DNA of 64,000 nt from Streptococcus infantis ATCC 700779 (GCF_000187465.1 NZ_GL732439.1:149341-213340), one strand, 5' to 3'; positions 10,080-19,976 are shown, counted from the stretch's first letter. Numbers and translations are program-made. The notes: generated by a model from the letters alone, not told the origin.

Positions 10080-13000
10080 CTATTTTTCCTCTTTTTTCTT
10101 TAGGAAGCTTCCAAGTCCAAGAAGAGACAGAATGCTGAATCCAGCAAGAGCAAGAGGTGATTTGTTTTCAGTTCCTGTGTTTGGAAGGACTTTTTGAGAA
10201 AGACCCTCTACAACAGTTTCTTGAGTTTCAGGCTGGACAGCTAGGTTTTGGGCCTGATTTTGTTCTACTTTCAAGCTAGAAAGATCAAATTCTGGCTTTT
10301 CTTCCACAGCTGGAGCGACAATGGCACCACCTTGAGACAAGCGGAGAACGACAGCAGTGAGAGCGTTCAATTTCAAGCCTTTTTCAGTCCATTCGAGACC
10401 TTGAGGGTTGGCAATTCCTACCGGTCCTGCTTGGTTTTCATCAGCCAAGACTTCGGCCTTTCTCAAGTGGGCAAAGTCTGTTTCTAGAGTGAATTCACGT
10501 TCTTTATCATCTGCATTGACAAAGACAGCGTAGATATCCCCATTTGGAGCAGTAATTTGGTAGCCGATGACCACGTCTTCTTTTTCAACACCATTTTGTC
10601 CTGGGACAGTAATGAGGCGGACACGCTCCTTGATATCTTCAAGACTCTTGAGTCGGAAGGCATCTGTAGATTTACGAAGGGCAATCAAACCTTTCATGTA
10701 GTCGCGACTCTTAACATTTTCAGGATATGCTTTTTTATCTGTTGCCTTGGTCCAGTCAAATTTGTTGACAGCATCGCTAGAGTCATAAGAGTCATGGATG
10801 AAGTAAGGATAGACAAATGGATTGCCATCCTTATCACGCAACAAGTGAGATTTGTTTGGAACCTTATCCTCTGAAACAGGAGTTTTGTAGGCTGGGTCCA
10901 AGAATTGTTTGGTACGTCCATATTCCTGACCAGAGTGGATAAATGGTGTTCCTTGTGCTGTTAAGACCATGAGGTTTCCAAGTCGTAAACGACGATGGAT
11001 TTCCGCATAGTTTTCGGCCTTACTTGGGTCTTTTTTGATAGATTGGGCAATGATGTCAAAGAGAGTCAAGTTATCGTGGGCTGCGATATACTGAATAACA
11101 TCTCCTGGGTTGTCCGCTTCAAAATTGGTTGGTTGAGCAATGAGGTTCTTAAAGATGGTATTGACATCACGTTTGCCACCTGTGATAAAGGCAGGCTGCC
11201 CTTCGTTTGGATAGCCAGACTTGAGGTTGTTGCGGATGTCGTCTGAAAAGACAGCGACAGTATCTGTTTTCTTCATCCAATCTTGGTCAGCAGGTTGTAC
11301 AGGCGTATTTTCATCACCAGTGTAGGTTCTCCAGCCTTCACCTAACATGATAAGGTTTGGATTGAGGGCGCGTGCAGCCTTGTAAGCTTCTTCGATTGAA
11401 GCCGCATCGTGATCACCCATCATATCGAAACGGAAACCATCCACTTTGTAGGTGTCAACCAGATACTTGATAGAGTCTACCAAGACACGTTTAGACATAT
11501 AATGGGTTGTTCCTAAACGACCACCACCAAAGCTAGTACGTGGCGAACCATCAGCATCCATGAAGTGATAGTAGTTTGGCTCAAGGTCTTCAAAGATATC
11601 GACGTTGGCAGTATGGTTGTAGACCACGTCCAAGATAGCTCCCATGCCACGTTTATGGATTTCGTTGATGAGATTTTTGAATTCCGCGATACGTTTTTCT
11701 GGATCCTTGGGATTGCTAGAGTACATACCAGTCAAGGAGAAGTAGTTTTGAGGGTCATATCCCCAGTTGTAGTTGCTGTTGCTTGAAGCATAGGCAGATA
11801 ATCGCTCTTTGTTTTTCAATTCATTGACATAGTAGTAAGACAAGACTGGGAGAAGTTGGATGTGGGTCACGCCCAAATCTTTGAGATAATCGAGCTTCTC
11901 GATAAAGGCTTCAAAGGTACCAAATGGCTTAGTCAAGTCTTTTGCGATGGTAGGATCTGAAGTGAAGTCACGAACATGAGCTTCATAGATGACGGCATCT
12001 TCACGCGATTTGAAGTTGCGAATCTTACCATAAGTCAAGTTTTGCGGACCTAGTTTTGATGGGTCCACAAAGGCAGCTTTAGCTACTTTATGGGCAGGGT
12101 CTGTTTTTGCTAGATCACTATTCCAAGCTGCTAATGATTTGGCATAAGGGTCAAGAACGAGGACAGTTTTACCTTGGCGTTCGATTTGGTAGTGGTAGTA
12201 GTAGCCAGTGTAGTTGCTGATGCCAAGTCCTGAATTCTCATCCAAGGTTTGGTTCCAAGTTCCTTTTTCTCCCTTTTTAAGATCGACGGTTCCAACAACT
12301 TTTTCAGGGTCCTTCTTGTCATAGACGACAACGGAAACCTTATCAGCACTTGGAGACCAGAGAGTCAAATCAACACGTTTGCCATCTTCTTTAAGAGTTG
12401 CACCGAGTGGGCCATCGTAACTATAAGTCTCGTCTTTGAGACGCCAGCTAGAACGTGTGGTAAATCGGTCTGAATTGTAGCTGACAGTGTAAGGGTTTTG
12501 AGTGTCAGAGAAGTCGCCGATATAGGTCACTTTCTTACCAGCTTCATCCACTTCCACGTCTGTGATAGCTACTTTATTTCCTTGATAATCAGTGATGCCG
12601 GAGTGTTTGAGGATATCGTCTTTCTTAGCTCCAACTAGTGTAGAGAAACTACTTTCGATACGAGATTTAGCCACGTGTTGGGCACCAGTCATACGAATAT
12701 CGTGCACGTAATAAGGGTTGGTGTAGATGGTTTCATCATCATCCTTGAGGAAAATCTGACTGTGATTTTTTAGATCAGTGAATTTATAATCTTCTTTTCT
12801 GATTTTCACATCATCGCCTTTCTTGCTTTCGTCTAGTAGTAAAAATCCAAATTCTCTAGCGGCTTCATTGAGTGGAATATCGATGTAGCGTCCGTGTTTT
12901 CCTGTTGCGGTAAAGTCAGTACCGTCAGGCCATTCTCCACTGCTTGGCTTTTTGACATCTCCCCAATACCAGAGTGATTTTTTATCATAGTTACCATCAG

Positions 13001-13817
13001 TACGGTAGTAGTTGACGCGGACAGTTCCCGCAGGCTGAGGTTGGTAGTTGTAAACTTTGTAGTTTTCATCTAGCCAAGCTTCATTCATTTTTGGAGATAG
13101 ACGCTCTACAGAACGGTCTCCAGTAAGATTATCCCCTTTTGTATTATTGATGAGGAAGCTGACTTTCTTGGCTTGTTCATTTTTGAGTTTGACATCTAGG
13201 TAATAGCCATAATCGTCTTGTTTGGCATCTTTAAATGACTGGGCTCCATTTGGCCAATTTTCAGAAGGTTTTTCTACATCGTCCCAAGTCCAGAGACCTT
13301 GAGAATCCTTAGCTTTTTCTGGGAGTTTTTTTACATGGATACGGAAGTAGTTGTCTGCGATTGGAGTTTCAGAATTAGTTTCTACTTTTGTTTTTTCATC
13401 TGAAACTGGACTTGCAGCTACTTCAGTTTTTTTATCCTCTGAAGTTGTGGCTGGCTCTTCTTTCTTTTCTACTTGATCGCTAGAAGGATTGGTTGTAGCA
13501 CCCTCAGCTTTAGCACTTTCAGTAGTTAAAGCTACTTCAGATTCTTTAGCCTTTTCTTCAGTTTTAAGGGAATCGTTTTCATTGTTTTGACCAGAAACAG
13601 GAATTGGAGCTGGCATAGAATCTGTATCTGCAGGGTTAACAGTAACAGCGCTTACATTTTCTCTAGTGCTTGATAAATTCTCATCTGCAGCAACATGAGG
13701 AGTTGCAAGAGCTAGTAGGATAAAGCTCGCTCCGATAAGGACTGATCCTGTTCCGTTTTTCAAAGAACGGATACTATAAACCATTTTTTTCTCGCGTTGG
13801 GGGAATATGTTCTTCAT
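10080..13817 (-). CDS. spuA: Cell-wall-anchored pullulanase (alpha-glucan debranching)
   Basis: Hydrolyses alpha-1,6 linkages in pullulan and glycogen at the cell surface; in pneumococcus SpuA binds host glycogen and is a virulence factor. Seen: a YSIRSLKNGTGS-type signal peptide, a Glu/Thr/Lys-rich linker to about residue 150, and two tandem CBM41-like modules (WTWDDVEKPSENWPNG and a second WYWGDVKKPSSGEWPDG). The GH13 domain carries DVVYNHT, FRFDMMG (nucleophile Asp), LGEGW (acid/base Glu) and AAHDN. A sortase signal LPNTG sits at about residue 1211, followed by a hydrophobic stretch and KKKEEK. The start is the ATG at 13817, 7 nt after GGAG; an in-frame TTG precedes it. 1245 residues is full length. 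Confidence 0.97.
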   Translation of the reverse strand: MKNIFPQREKKMVYSIRSLKNGTGSVLIGASFILLALATPHVAADENLSSTRENVSAVTVNPADTDSMPAPIPVSGQNNENDSLKTEEKAKESEVALTTESAKAEGATTNPSSDQVEKKEEPATTSEDKKTEVAASPVSDEKTKVETNSETPIADNYFRIHVKKLPEKAKDSQGLWTWDDVEKPSENWPNGAQSFKDAKQDDYGYYLDVKLKNEQAKKVSFLINNTKGDNLTGDRSVERLSPKMNEAWLDENYKVYNYQPQPAGTVRVNYYRTDGNYDKKSLWYWGDVKKPSSGEWPDGTDFTATGKHGRYIDIPLNEAAREFGFLLLDESKKGDDVKIRKEDYKFTDLKNHSQIFLKDDDETIYTNPYYVHDIRMTGAQHVAKSRIESSFSTLVGAKKDDILKHSGITDYQGNKVAITDVEVDEAGKKVTYIGDFSDTQNPYTVSYNSDRFTTRSSWRLKDETYSYDGPLGATLKEDGKRVDLTLWSPSADKVSVVVYDKKDPEKVVGTVDLKKGEKGTWNQTLDENSGLGISNYTGYYYHYQIERQGKTVLVLDPYAKSLAAWNSDLAKTDPAHKVAKAAFVDPSKLGPQNLTYGKIRNFKSREDAVIYEAHVRDFTSDPTIAKDLTKPFGTFEAFIEKLDYLKDLGVTHIQLLPVLSYYYVNELKNKERLSAYASSNSNYNWGYDPQNYFSLTGMYSSNPKDPEKRIAEFKNLINEIHKRGMGAILDVVYNHTANVDIFEDLEPNYYHFMDADGSPRTSFGGGRLGTTHYMSKRVLVDSIKYLVDTYKVDGFRFDMMGDHDAASIEEAYKAARALNPNLIMLGEGWRTYTGDENTPVQPADQDWMKKTDTVAVFSDDIRNNLKSGYPNEGQPAFITGGKRDVNTIFKNLIAQPTNFEADNPGDVIQYIAAHDNLTLFDIIAQSIKKDPSKAENYAEIHRRLRLGNLMVLTAQGTPFIHSGQEYGRTKQFLDPAYKTPVSEDKVPNKSHLLRDKDGNPFVYPYFIHDSYDSSDAVNKFDWTKATDKKAYPENVKSRDYMKGLIALRKSTDAFRLKSLEDIKERVRLITVPGQNGVEKEDVVIGYQITAPNGDIYAVFVNADDKEREFTLETDFAHLRKAEVLADENQAGPVGIANPQGLEWTEKGLKLNALTAVVLRLSQGGAIVAPAVEEKPEFDLSSLKVEQNQAQNLAVQPETQETVVEGLSQKVLPNTGTENKSPLALAGFSILSLLGLGSFLKKKEEK

Positions 13818-13848
13818 CAATAGTCTCCTATAAATTTATTTTAAAATT

Positions 13849-13886
13849 AGTATAACACGGGGTAAAAAATTATGCAAGCGTTTTCC
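13849..13886 (-). promoter_or_regulatory. spuA promoter with overlapping cre site
   Basis: On the minus strand TTGCAT (13872-13877) and TATACT (13849-13854) are 17 bp apart. A cre-like sequence, TGCAAGCGTTTTCC on the plus strand (13873-13886), covers the -35 box. It differs from the consensus in the last base. This position predicts repression by CcpA in preferred sugars. Confidence 0.7.
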
Positions 13887-13908
13887 TAGATGTTTTTTTA
13901 TGCCAACA

Positions 13909-13941
13909 AGAAACTCTCCTTATTCTTTAAGGAGAGTTTTT
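13909..13941. terminator. Hairpin between the methyltransferase gene and spuA promoter
   Basis: AAACTCTCCTTA/TAAGGAGAGTTTTT stem. The T-run is strong on the plus strand and weaker on the minus strand, where the methyltransferase transcript would arrive. Confidence 0.6.
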
Positions 13942-14035
13942 ATAATAGAAGTAGTTGGAAAGAAGTAGATAGAAAAGCTTGATAACTGAAGAAAAAATGA
14001 AGTAGAATTATTTCAGCGCTTGTTCTAAGAAGTGA

Positions 14036-14614
14036 TTATCTTATCGCCGATGTGAGAAATAGTTGAGAAGGTTTATCAAGGAAAAGAGTGTCGGAACTAT
14101 AAAGTATTTGGGTCTGAATGTCTGAGAAGCCATGATTTTTAAGAGTCTCCTCAAGTTCCGAAATAATAAAACCATGGTTTTCTCCATCTGGTACGGTATA
14201 ATCAGCGATAAATAGTTGTCCTCCGAGAGTCAAATGTTCTTTGAACATAGCTAGACCGGAATCAAAATGAGGCATGTGATGAAGAACACGACTAACGATA
14301 ATGAGATCGAATGTTTGCTCCAATGGCTTAAGCACTAAGTCTTGTTGAATCAAGTGTAGATTTTCAAGTTTTTGGTTTTCAACCTTGATACGAGCTTGCT
14401 CCAGCATTTTTTCTGCGATGTCAACCAAGGTCACTGACTTGGATTGTTTGGCTAGAGGAAGAGCGATAAGTCCAGTTCCTCCTCCAAAATCTAGGATTGA
14501 TTTGGTGGATAGCTCAGAGACTTGTTGCTTGATCTCTGCATTTACAAGGTCTGCTAGAAATTGGTTTTTGGGAGAATCGAAAGATTCTGCTCGATGATTA
14601 AAATGATGTTCCAT
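14036..14614 (-). CDS. Class I SAM-dependent methyltransferase
   Basis: A 192-residue Rossmann-fold methyltransferase. Motif I ILDFGGGTGLIALPLA lies near residues 40-55, motif II VTLVDIAEKML near 61, and VSRVLHHMPH near 107 is of the UbiE/COQ5 type. The substrate cannot be read from sequence; it may be a small molecule. The gene stands alone, divergent from recJ. Confidence 0.85.
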   Translation of the reverse strand: MEHHFNHRAESFDSPKNQFLADLVNAEIKQQVSELSTKSILDFGGGTGLIALPLAKQSKSVTLVDIAEKMLEQARIKVENQKLENLHLIQQDLVLKPLEQTFDLIIVSRVLHHMPHFDSGLAMFKEHLTLGGQLFIADYTVPDGENHGFIISELEETLKNHGFSDIQTQILYSSDTLFLDKPSQLFLTSAIR

Positions 14615-14833
14615 GTCAATAGTGTAGCATAAAGAGAGGATGTTTTAAAATGTTGGCTAGGTCTTGTTGGAAAGGGATAGAGTTATCGACTGGTGTTTAG
14701 CTTCTTTTTTAAGCTTGATAAGGACCAGAGTTTTTTGGGATTTTGATTGAAAGAGTTAAGGAAATAAAGAGGAGAAAAACTTGAAATCATGTTATAATAA
14801 AACGATAGAATCGTAAGAAAGAGTGGATGAATT

Positions 14834-17053
14834 TTGATTATTCCGACTTATAATTGGCAATTTGCACCTCAAGTTGAGGATGCAGATTTTACAAAAATCG
14901 CCAAGAAAGCTGGGCTAGGGCCTGAAGCTGCTCGTTTATTATTTAGCCGTGGTATTAAGGATGAAGATAGTTTGTCTCGTTTTTTGGCACCAAGTCTAGA
15001 TGATTTACACGATCCCTATCTTCTCCACGATATGGACAAGGCAGTGAATCGTATTCGTCGTGCTATAGAGCAGGGGGAATTTATCCTCGTTTATGGAGAC
15101 TACGATGCAGATGGGATGACATCAGCTTCTATCATTAAAGAAACATTAGAACAATTAGGAGCCGAGTGTTTAGTCTATCTTCCTAATCGTTTTACAGATG
15201 GTTATGGTCCTAATGCCAGTGTCTACAAGTACTTCATTGAGCAACAAGGGATATCCTTGATTGTAACCGTAGATAATGGAGTTGCAGGGCATGAGGCTAT
15301 TGACTTGGCTCAATCTATGGGAGTAGATGTTATTGTAACGGATCACCATTCTCTACCAGAGGTCTTACCAGATGCTCATGCAATCGTTCATCCGGAGCAT
15401 CCTGAATCAGACTATCCTTTTAAACATTTGGCGGGTTGTGGAGTGGCTTTTAAACTAGCTTGTGCCCTCTTGGAGGAAGTGCAGGTTGAGTTGCTTGATT
15501 TGGTTGCTATTGGGACGATTGCAGACATGGTCAGCTTGACAGATGAAAATCGAATCATGGTTCAGTACGGTTTAGAAGTTTTGCGCAATACCCAAAGACT
15601 AGGCCTCCAAGAACTATTTGAAATAGCAGGGATTTCTAGCAGTGACCTTACAGAAGAAACTGTTGGTTTTCAGTTAGCACCACGATTAAATGCCCTAGGA
15701 CGCTTGGATGATCCTAATCCTGCTATTGAGTTACTAACTGGCTTTGATGATGAAGAGGTACGTGAGATTGCCCTCATGATTCAAGATAAAAATGAAGAAC
15801 GCAAGGAAATCGTTCAAGCCATTTATGAAGAAGCTAAAAGTTTGGTAGACCCTAACAAAAGTGTTCAAGTTTTAGCCAAAGAAGGTTGGAACCCAGGAGT
15901 GCTTGGGATTGTAGCTGGTCGCTTGTTGGAAGAATTAGGACAGACAGTTATTGTTCTGAATATTGAAGATGGCCGTGCCAAGGGGAGTGCTCGAAGTATT
16001 GAAGCAGTCGATATCTTTGAAGCCTTGAATCCGCATCGGGAACTTTTTATTGCCTTTGGTGGGCATGCAGGCGCTGCAGGTATGACACTTGAAGCGGAAC
16101 AGCTAGACGCCTTATCGGAAATTTTAGAAACCTATGTAAAAGACAAAGGGATAGATGCCAAGGGCAAGAATACATTATATCTAGATGAAGAATTAGATTT
16201 GGAAAGCCTAAGTTTAGAGACGGTTAAAAGTTTTGAACGATTAGCTCCTTTTGGAATGGATAACCAAAAACCTATTTTTTATATTCGAGATTTTCAAGTT
16301 GAAAATGCTCGTTCTATGGGAGCGGGAGACAGTCATCTAAAATTGAAGATTTCCAAAGGGACCGCGAGCTTTGAGGTAGTAGCTTTTGGTCAAGGATCAA
16401 AGGCTACAGAATTTTCTCAGGTAAAACAACTGGAATTGGCAGTTACCCTTTCTGTTAACCAGTGGAATGGGCAAACAACCCTCCAGTTGATGATGGTAGA
16501 TGCCCGTGTGGACAGTGTTCAACTTTTTAACATCCGTAGTAAGAGTTTAGAGCTACCAGAGGGAGTGCCTGTCCTAGATTTTACCAGCGATTTACCAGAA
16601 ATGCTTTCTAGCCCAGCAATCGTTGTAAAAAATATTCCCGAGGATCTCAGTCTTCTCAAACAAGTGTTTCAAGAACAGGATTTCTCTGCTATTTACTTTA
16701 AAAATGATATCGCTAAAGCATACTATTTGACAGGTTATGGTACAAGAGAGCAATTCGCTAAGCTTTATAAGACAATCTACCAGTTCCCAGAATTTGATAT
16801 TCGTTATAAGCTCAAGGACTTATCAGCTTATTTGAAGATAGAACAGATTTTGCTAGTCAAAATGATTCAGATTTTTGAAGAACTTGGTTTTGTCACAATT
16901 GATAATGGTGTAATGAAAGTAAATAAAGATGCTGATAAACGGGACATCGCTGAAAGTCAGATTTATCAAAATCTCAAACAAACTGTTAAAGATCAAGAAA
17001 TGATGGCACTTGGAACAGTACAGGAAATCTATGATTTCCTAATGGAAAAATAG
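14834..17053 (+). CDS. recJ: Single-stranded-DNA exonuclease RecJ
   Basis: 5'-3' ssDNA exonuclease of recombination and mismatch repair. DHH-family motifs are present: VYGDYDADGMTSAS near residue 91-104, VTVDNGV near 147, VTDHHS near 166, and the DHHA1 motif FGGHAGAAGMT near 412. An OB-like domain and the long Firmicute C-terminal extension follow. The start is TTG, giving the conserved N-terminus MIIPTY. 739 residues is normal for streptococci. A -10 box TATAAT lies about 40 bp upstream. Confidence 0.95.
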   Translation: MIIPTYNWQFAPQVEDADFTKIAKKAGLGPEAARLLFSRGIKDEDSLSRFLAPSLDDLHDPYLLHDMDKAVNRIRRAIEQGEFILVYGDYDADGMTSASIIKETLEQLGAECLVYLPNRFTDGYGPNASVYKYFIEQQGISLIVTVDNGVAGHEAIDLAQSMGVDVIVTDHHSLPEVLPDAHAIVHPEHPESDYPFKHLAGCGVAFKLACALLEEVQVELLDLVAIGTIADMVSLTDENRIMVQYGLEVLRNTQRLGLQELFEIAGISSSDLTEETVGFQLAPRLNALGRLDDPNPAIELLTGFDDEEVREIALMIQDKNEERKEIVQAIYEEAKSLVDPNKSVQVLAKEGWNPGVLGIVAGRLLEELGQTVIVLNIEDGRAKGSARSIEAVDIFEALNPHRELFIAFGGHAGAAGMTLEAEQLDALSEILETYVKDKGIDAKGKNTLYLDEELDLESLSLETVKSFERLAPFGMDNQKPIFYIRDFQVENARSMGAGDSHLKLKISKGTASFEVVAFGQGSKATEFSQVKQLELAVTLSVNQWNGQTTLQLMMVDARVDSVQLFNIRSKSLELPEGVPVLDFTSDLPEMLSSPAIVVKNIPEDLSLLKQVFQEQDFSAIYFKNDIAKAYYLTGYGTREQFAKLYKTIYQFPEFDIRYKLKDLSAYLKIEQILLVKMIQIFEELGFVTIDNGVMKVNKDADKRDIAESQIYQNLKQTVKDQEMMALGTVQEIYDFLMEK

Positions 17054-17063
17054 AAGAAAAGAA

Positions 17064-17090
17064 GCTGAGGTGAATAATCTCAGTTTTTTT
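17064..17090 (+). terminator. Terminator after recJ
   Basis: CTGAG(gtgaataat)CTCAG followed by seven Ts. Confidence 0.75.
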
Positions 17091-17155
17091 AACCACTCTT
17101 ATTGATTTAATTATTTGTGTTTGTTAAAACTTCATGTATTAAAAATATAACTATT

Positions 17156-17172
17156 TGTAACATGACTTAAAT
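17156..17172 (+). promoter_or_regulatory. Possible WalR (VicR) box upstream of the LysM-CHAP gene
   Basis: TGTAAC-N5-TTAAAT partly fits the WalR consensus TGTWAH-N5-TGTWAH (the second half matches only 4 of 6). LysM and cell-wall hydrolase genes are typical WalR targets, so the context supports it weakly. Confidence 0.3.
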
Positions 17173-17266
17173 ATAACTCTAAAACAAATGTCATCTAAAT
17201 CAGGTATGATTCTCTTTGTAAACAACAAATAGGAAATGATAAACAAAATAAAGGGAGAAATTTATT

Positions 17267-17923
17267 ATGAAAAAAACAGTTGCTAAACTGACTCTTGGTT
17301 TGACGTCCACCGCTATTTTAGCGTCTGTAGGTGCTCAAACTGTTAGCGCATCTTCTTACGTTGTCCAAGACGGAGATTCATTTTTTGCTATTGCTACTGC
17401 AAATGGCATGGATCCTTATGAGTTGGCAGCAAATAACGGGAAAAGCATTTTTGATATGATCCACCCAGGGGATGTGCTAGAAGTAAGCGGTCCAGCTCAG
17501 GCTACTTATTCATACGGTGCTCCGGCTTCTGAGGCAACTAGTACTTTGAATCCTGCTTCAGATGATGATGTTGTCGTGAATACTCCGACAGACTATGGAA
17601 ACTCATATCCTGTTGGTCAGTGTACATGGGGCGTGAAAGAATTGGCTCCTTGGGCTAGTAACTGGTGGGGAAATGCTAATACTTGGGCGATTTATGCTAG
17701 TGCTCAAGGTTATCGTGTAGGAGATGTTCCAGTAGTAGGTGCAATCGCCGTTTGGGACGGTGGTGAATATGGACACGTTGCTTATGTGACAGATGTACAA
17801 AATGAGAATTCTATCCAGGTATTGGAAGCAAACTACAGACGTCAAAAACAAATTGCTAACTATCGTGGTTTCTTTAATCCACATGAATTTTTAGGTAAAG
17901 TTACTTACATTTATCCAAACTAA
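17267..17923 (+). CDS. Secreted LysM-CHAP domain protein
   Basis: A predicted exported cell-wall protein of 218 residues. Residues 1-29 form a signal peptide ending near VSASS. A LysM module (YVVQDGDSFFAIATANGMDP to GDVLEVSG) follows at about 31-72, then a Ser/Thr/Asp-rich linker. The C-terminal CHAP domain has GQCTWGVKELAPWASNWWGN (catalytic Cys near residue 118) and YGHVAYVTDV (catalytic His near 172). It probably cleaves or remodels peptidoglycan. A strong ribosome site precedes it, and it is a monocistronic unit between terminators. Confidence 0.9.
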   Translation: MKKTVAKLTLGLTSTAILASVGAQTVSASSYVVQDGDSFFAIATANGMDPYELAANNGKSIFDMIHPGDVLEVSGPAQATYSYGAPASEATSTLNPASDDDVVVNTPTDYGNSYPVGQCTWGVKELAPWASNWWGNANTWAIYASAQGYRVGDVPVVGAIAVWDGGEYGHVAYVTDVQNENSIQVLEANYRRQKQIANYRGFFNPHEFLGKVTYIYPN

Positions 17924-17931
17924 AGATGATT

Positions 17932-17964
17932 AAAAAGATTTAGAGTTTCTAAATCTTTTTTTAT
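17932..17964 (+). terminator. Terminator after the LysM-CHAP gene
   Basis: AAAAGATTTAGA/TCTAAATCTTTTTTT stem with a T-run. Confidence 0.9.
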
Positions 17965-18246
17965 TTGTGAGTAAGCTCCTTATTACGATTTTTTGCCGAG
18001 TAGTTGCTTGTGAAGTAAGGCCCTAGCTCCTTTGGCGGATAGCGATTTCGCAAAGAGAAAACAAAGCAAAGCGATTCGGTTATCAGTGGTGAATGAACTC
18101 TAGCTAAAATCCTATCTTCATTTTGAAAATTAGTAAAAAAATGGTATAATGAGAGGAAAAGATTCGGATAAAAGTAAATTGAACTTTTAAAAAAAGAGAG
18201 TTGTGAAGACTCTACAAACACGTTATAGTAATGCTTCGGAGGAAAA
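17965..18246. other. Intergenic region upstream of RNase J2
   Basis: No credible gene. It contains a -10 TATAAT near 18143 about 100 bp before the RNase J2 start, so a long 5' leader is likely. The ribosome site is GGAGG at 18238-18242. The first half (17970-18110) has local inverted sequence such as GCGATTTCGC but no recognised RNA family. Confidence 0.5.
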
Positions 18247-19908
18247 ATGACCAATATTAAATTAACAACTCTGGGCGGTGTTCGTGAAAATGGAAAAAAC
18301 ATGTACATCGCAGAAATTAATGACTCAATCTTTGTTTTAGATGCAGGCTTGAAATATCCTGAAAATGAGCAGTTGGGTGTCGATGTCGTTATTCCAAATA
18401 TGGAATATCTGTTTGAAAATAGCGACCGTATTGCAGGTGTCTTTTTAACGCACGGACATGCGGATGCGATTGGAGCTCTTCCTTATCTTTTGTCAGAAGT
18501 GAAAGTTCCTGTTTTTGGTTCAGAGTTGACAATTGAGCTTGCTAAGCTTTTTGTTAAAGGAAATGATAGTGCTAAAAAATTCGATGACTTCCATGTTATT
18601 GATGAAAATACAGAAATCGACTTTGGCGGTACGGAGGTTTCCTTCTTCCGCACAACTCATTCTATCCCAGAGAGTCTGGGTGTCGTTTTAAAAACATCTG
18701 AAGGAAGTATCGTTTATACAGGGGACTTCAAATTTGACCAAACGGCTAGCGAATCATACGCAACAGATTTCGGACGTCTAGCTGAAATTGGTCGTGAAGG
18801 AGTTTTGGCTCTTCTAAGTGATTCTGCAAATGCTGACAGTAATATTCAAGTAGCCAGCGAAAGTGAAGTTGGTGATGAAATTACGCAAACCATTTCTGAC
18901 TGGGATGGACGTATCATCGTAGCTGCCGTTGCAAGTAACCTTTCTCGTATTCAGCAAGTCTTTGATGCTGCTGCAGATACAGGACGTCGCGTTGTTTTGA
19001 CTGGATTTGATATTGAAAATATCGTTCGTACAGCCATTCGCTTGAAAAAATTGTCATTGGCTAACGAAAGTCTCTTGATTAAACCTAAAGATATGTCTCG
19101 TTTTGAAGACCACGAGTTAATTATCCTAGAAACCGGTCGTATGGGTGAACCAATTAATGGACTCCGTAAAATGTCAATCGGTCGTCACCGCTATGTTGAA
19201 ATCAAGGATGGAGACTTGGTTTATATCGTTACAACGCCATCAATCGCTAAAGAAGCTGTTATGGCACGTGTAGAAAATATGGTCTACCAAGCAGGTGGTG
19301 TCGTTAAACCGATCACTCAAAGCTTGCGTGTATCAGGACATGGGAATGCGCGTGATCTTCAATTGATGATCAATCTCTTGCAACCTCAGTATCTCTTCCC
19401 AATCCAGGGTGAATACCGTGAGTTGGACGCTCATGCCAAGGCTGCTATGGCTGTTGGGTTGTTGCCAGAACGCATTTTTATCCCGAAAAAAGGCACAACC
19501 ATGTCTTATGAACATGGGGACTTTGTCCCGTCTGGTGCAGTTGCTGCAGGTGATGTCTTGATTGACGGAAATGCCATCGGGGATGTTGGGAACGTGGTTC
19601 TTCGTGACCGCAAGGTCTTGTCAGAAGATGGTATCTTTATCGTAGCTATCACTGTTAACCGTCGTGAGAAGAAAATTATCGCTAAAGCGCGAGTACATAC
19701 GCGTGGATTTGTCTATCTCAAGAAGAGTCGCGATATTTTACGTGAAAGTACAGAGTTGGTGAACCAAACTGTTGAAGACTATCTCCAAGGGGAGGACTTT
19801 GACTGGGCTGATCTTAAAGGTAAGGTTCGTGACAATTTGGCTAAATTCCTTTTTGAACAAACGAAACGTCGTCCAGCCATTTTACCAGTAGTCATGGAAG
19901 CAAAATAA
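18247..19908 (+). CDS. rnjB: Ribonuclease J2
   Basis: Beta-CASP metallo-beta-lactamase RNase, partner of RNase J1 in mRNA decay and 5'-end trimming. The metal-binding loop reads THGHADAIGALPYLL near residues 74-88, where J1 enzymes have HGHxDHxG. The second Asp-His pair is therefore altered, as in J2 paralogues of weak catalytic activity. Downstream motifs TTHSIPES, YTGDFKFD and VSGHGNARD are present. 553 residues matches J2. The esterase gene follows after a short hairpin, and the neighbourhood recJ ... rnjB-estA is as in pneumococcus. Confidence 0.9.
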   Translation: MTNIKLTTLGGVRENGKNMYIAEINDSIFVLDAGLKYPENEQLGVDVVIPNMEYLFENSDRIAGVFLTHGHADAIGALPYLLSEVKVPVFGSELTIELAKLFVKGNDSAKKFDDFHVIDENTEIDFGGTEVSFFRTTHSIPESLGVVLKTSEGSIVYTGDFKFDQTASESYATDFGRLAEIGREGVLALLSDSANADSNIQVASESEVGDEITQTISDWDGRIIVAAVASNLSRIQQVFDAAADTGRRVVLTGFDIENIVRTAIRLKKLSLANESLLIKPKDMSRFEDHELIILETGRMGEPINGLRKMSIGRHRYVEIKDGDLVYIVTTPSIAKEAVMARVENMVYQAGGVVKPITQSLRVSGHGNARDLQLMINLLQPQYLFPIQGEYRELDAHAKAAMAVGLLPERIFIPKKGTTMSYEHGDFVPSGAVAAGDVLIDGNAIGDVGNVVLRDRKVLSEDGIFIVAITVNRREKKIIAKARVHTRGFVYLKKSRDILRESTELVNQTVEDYLQGEDFDWADLKGKVRDNLAKFLFEQTKRRPAILPVVMEAK

Positions 19909-19923
19909 GGATTAAATAGCAAG

Positions 19924-19951
19924 AGAGAAAGTCGAGTTTCGGCTTTTTCTT
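19924..19951 (+). terminator. Weak terminator after RNase J2
   Basis: AAAGTCGAgttTCGGCTTTTTCT stem with an imperfect T-run; read-through into the esterase gene is plausible. Confidence 0.5.
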
Positions 19952-19976
19952 ATCTCAAACGAATAAGGAGCAAGTT

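Noticed and set aside
10248-13069. Several 60-105 codon frames inside spuA on both strands
   Set aside because: Shadows of a single 1245-residue coding sequence with clear domain structure.
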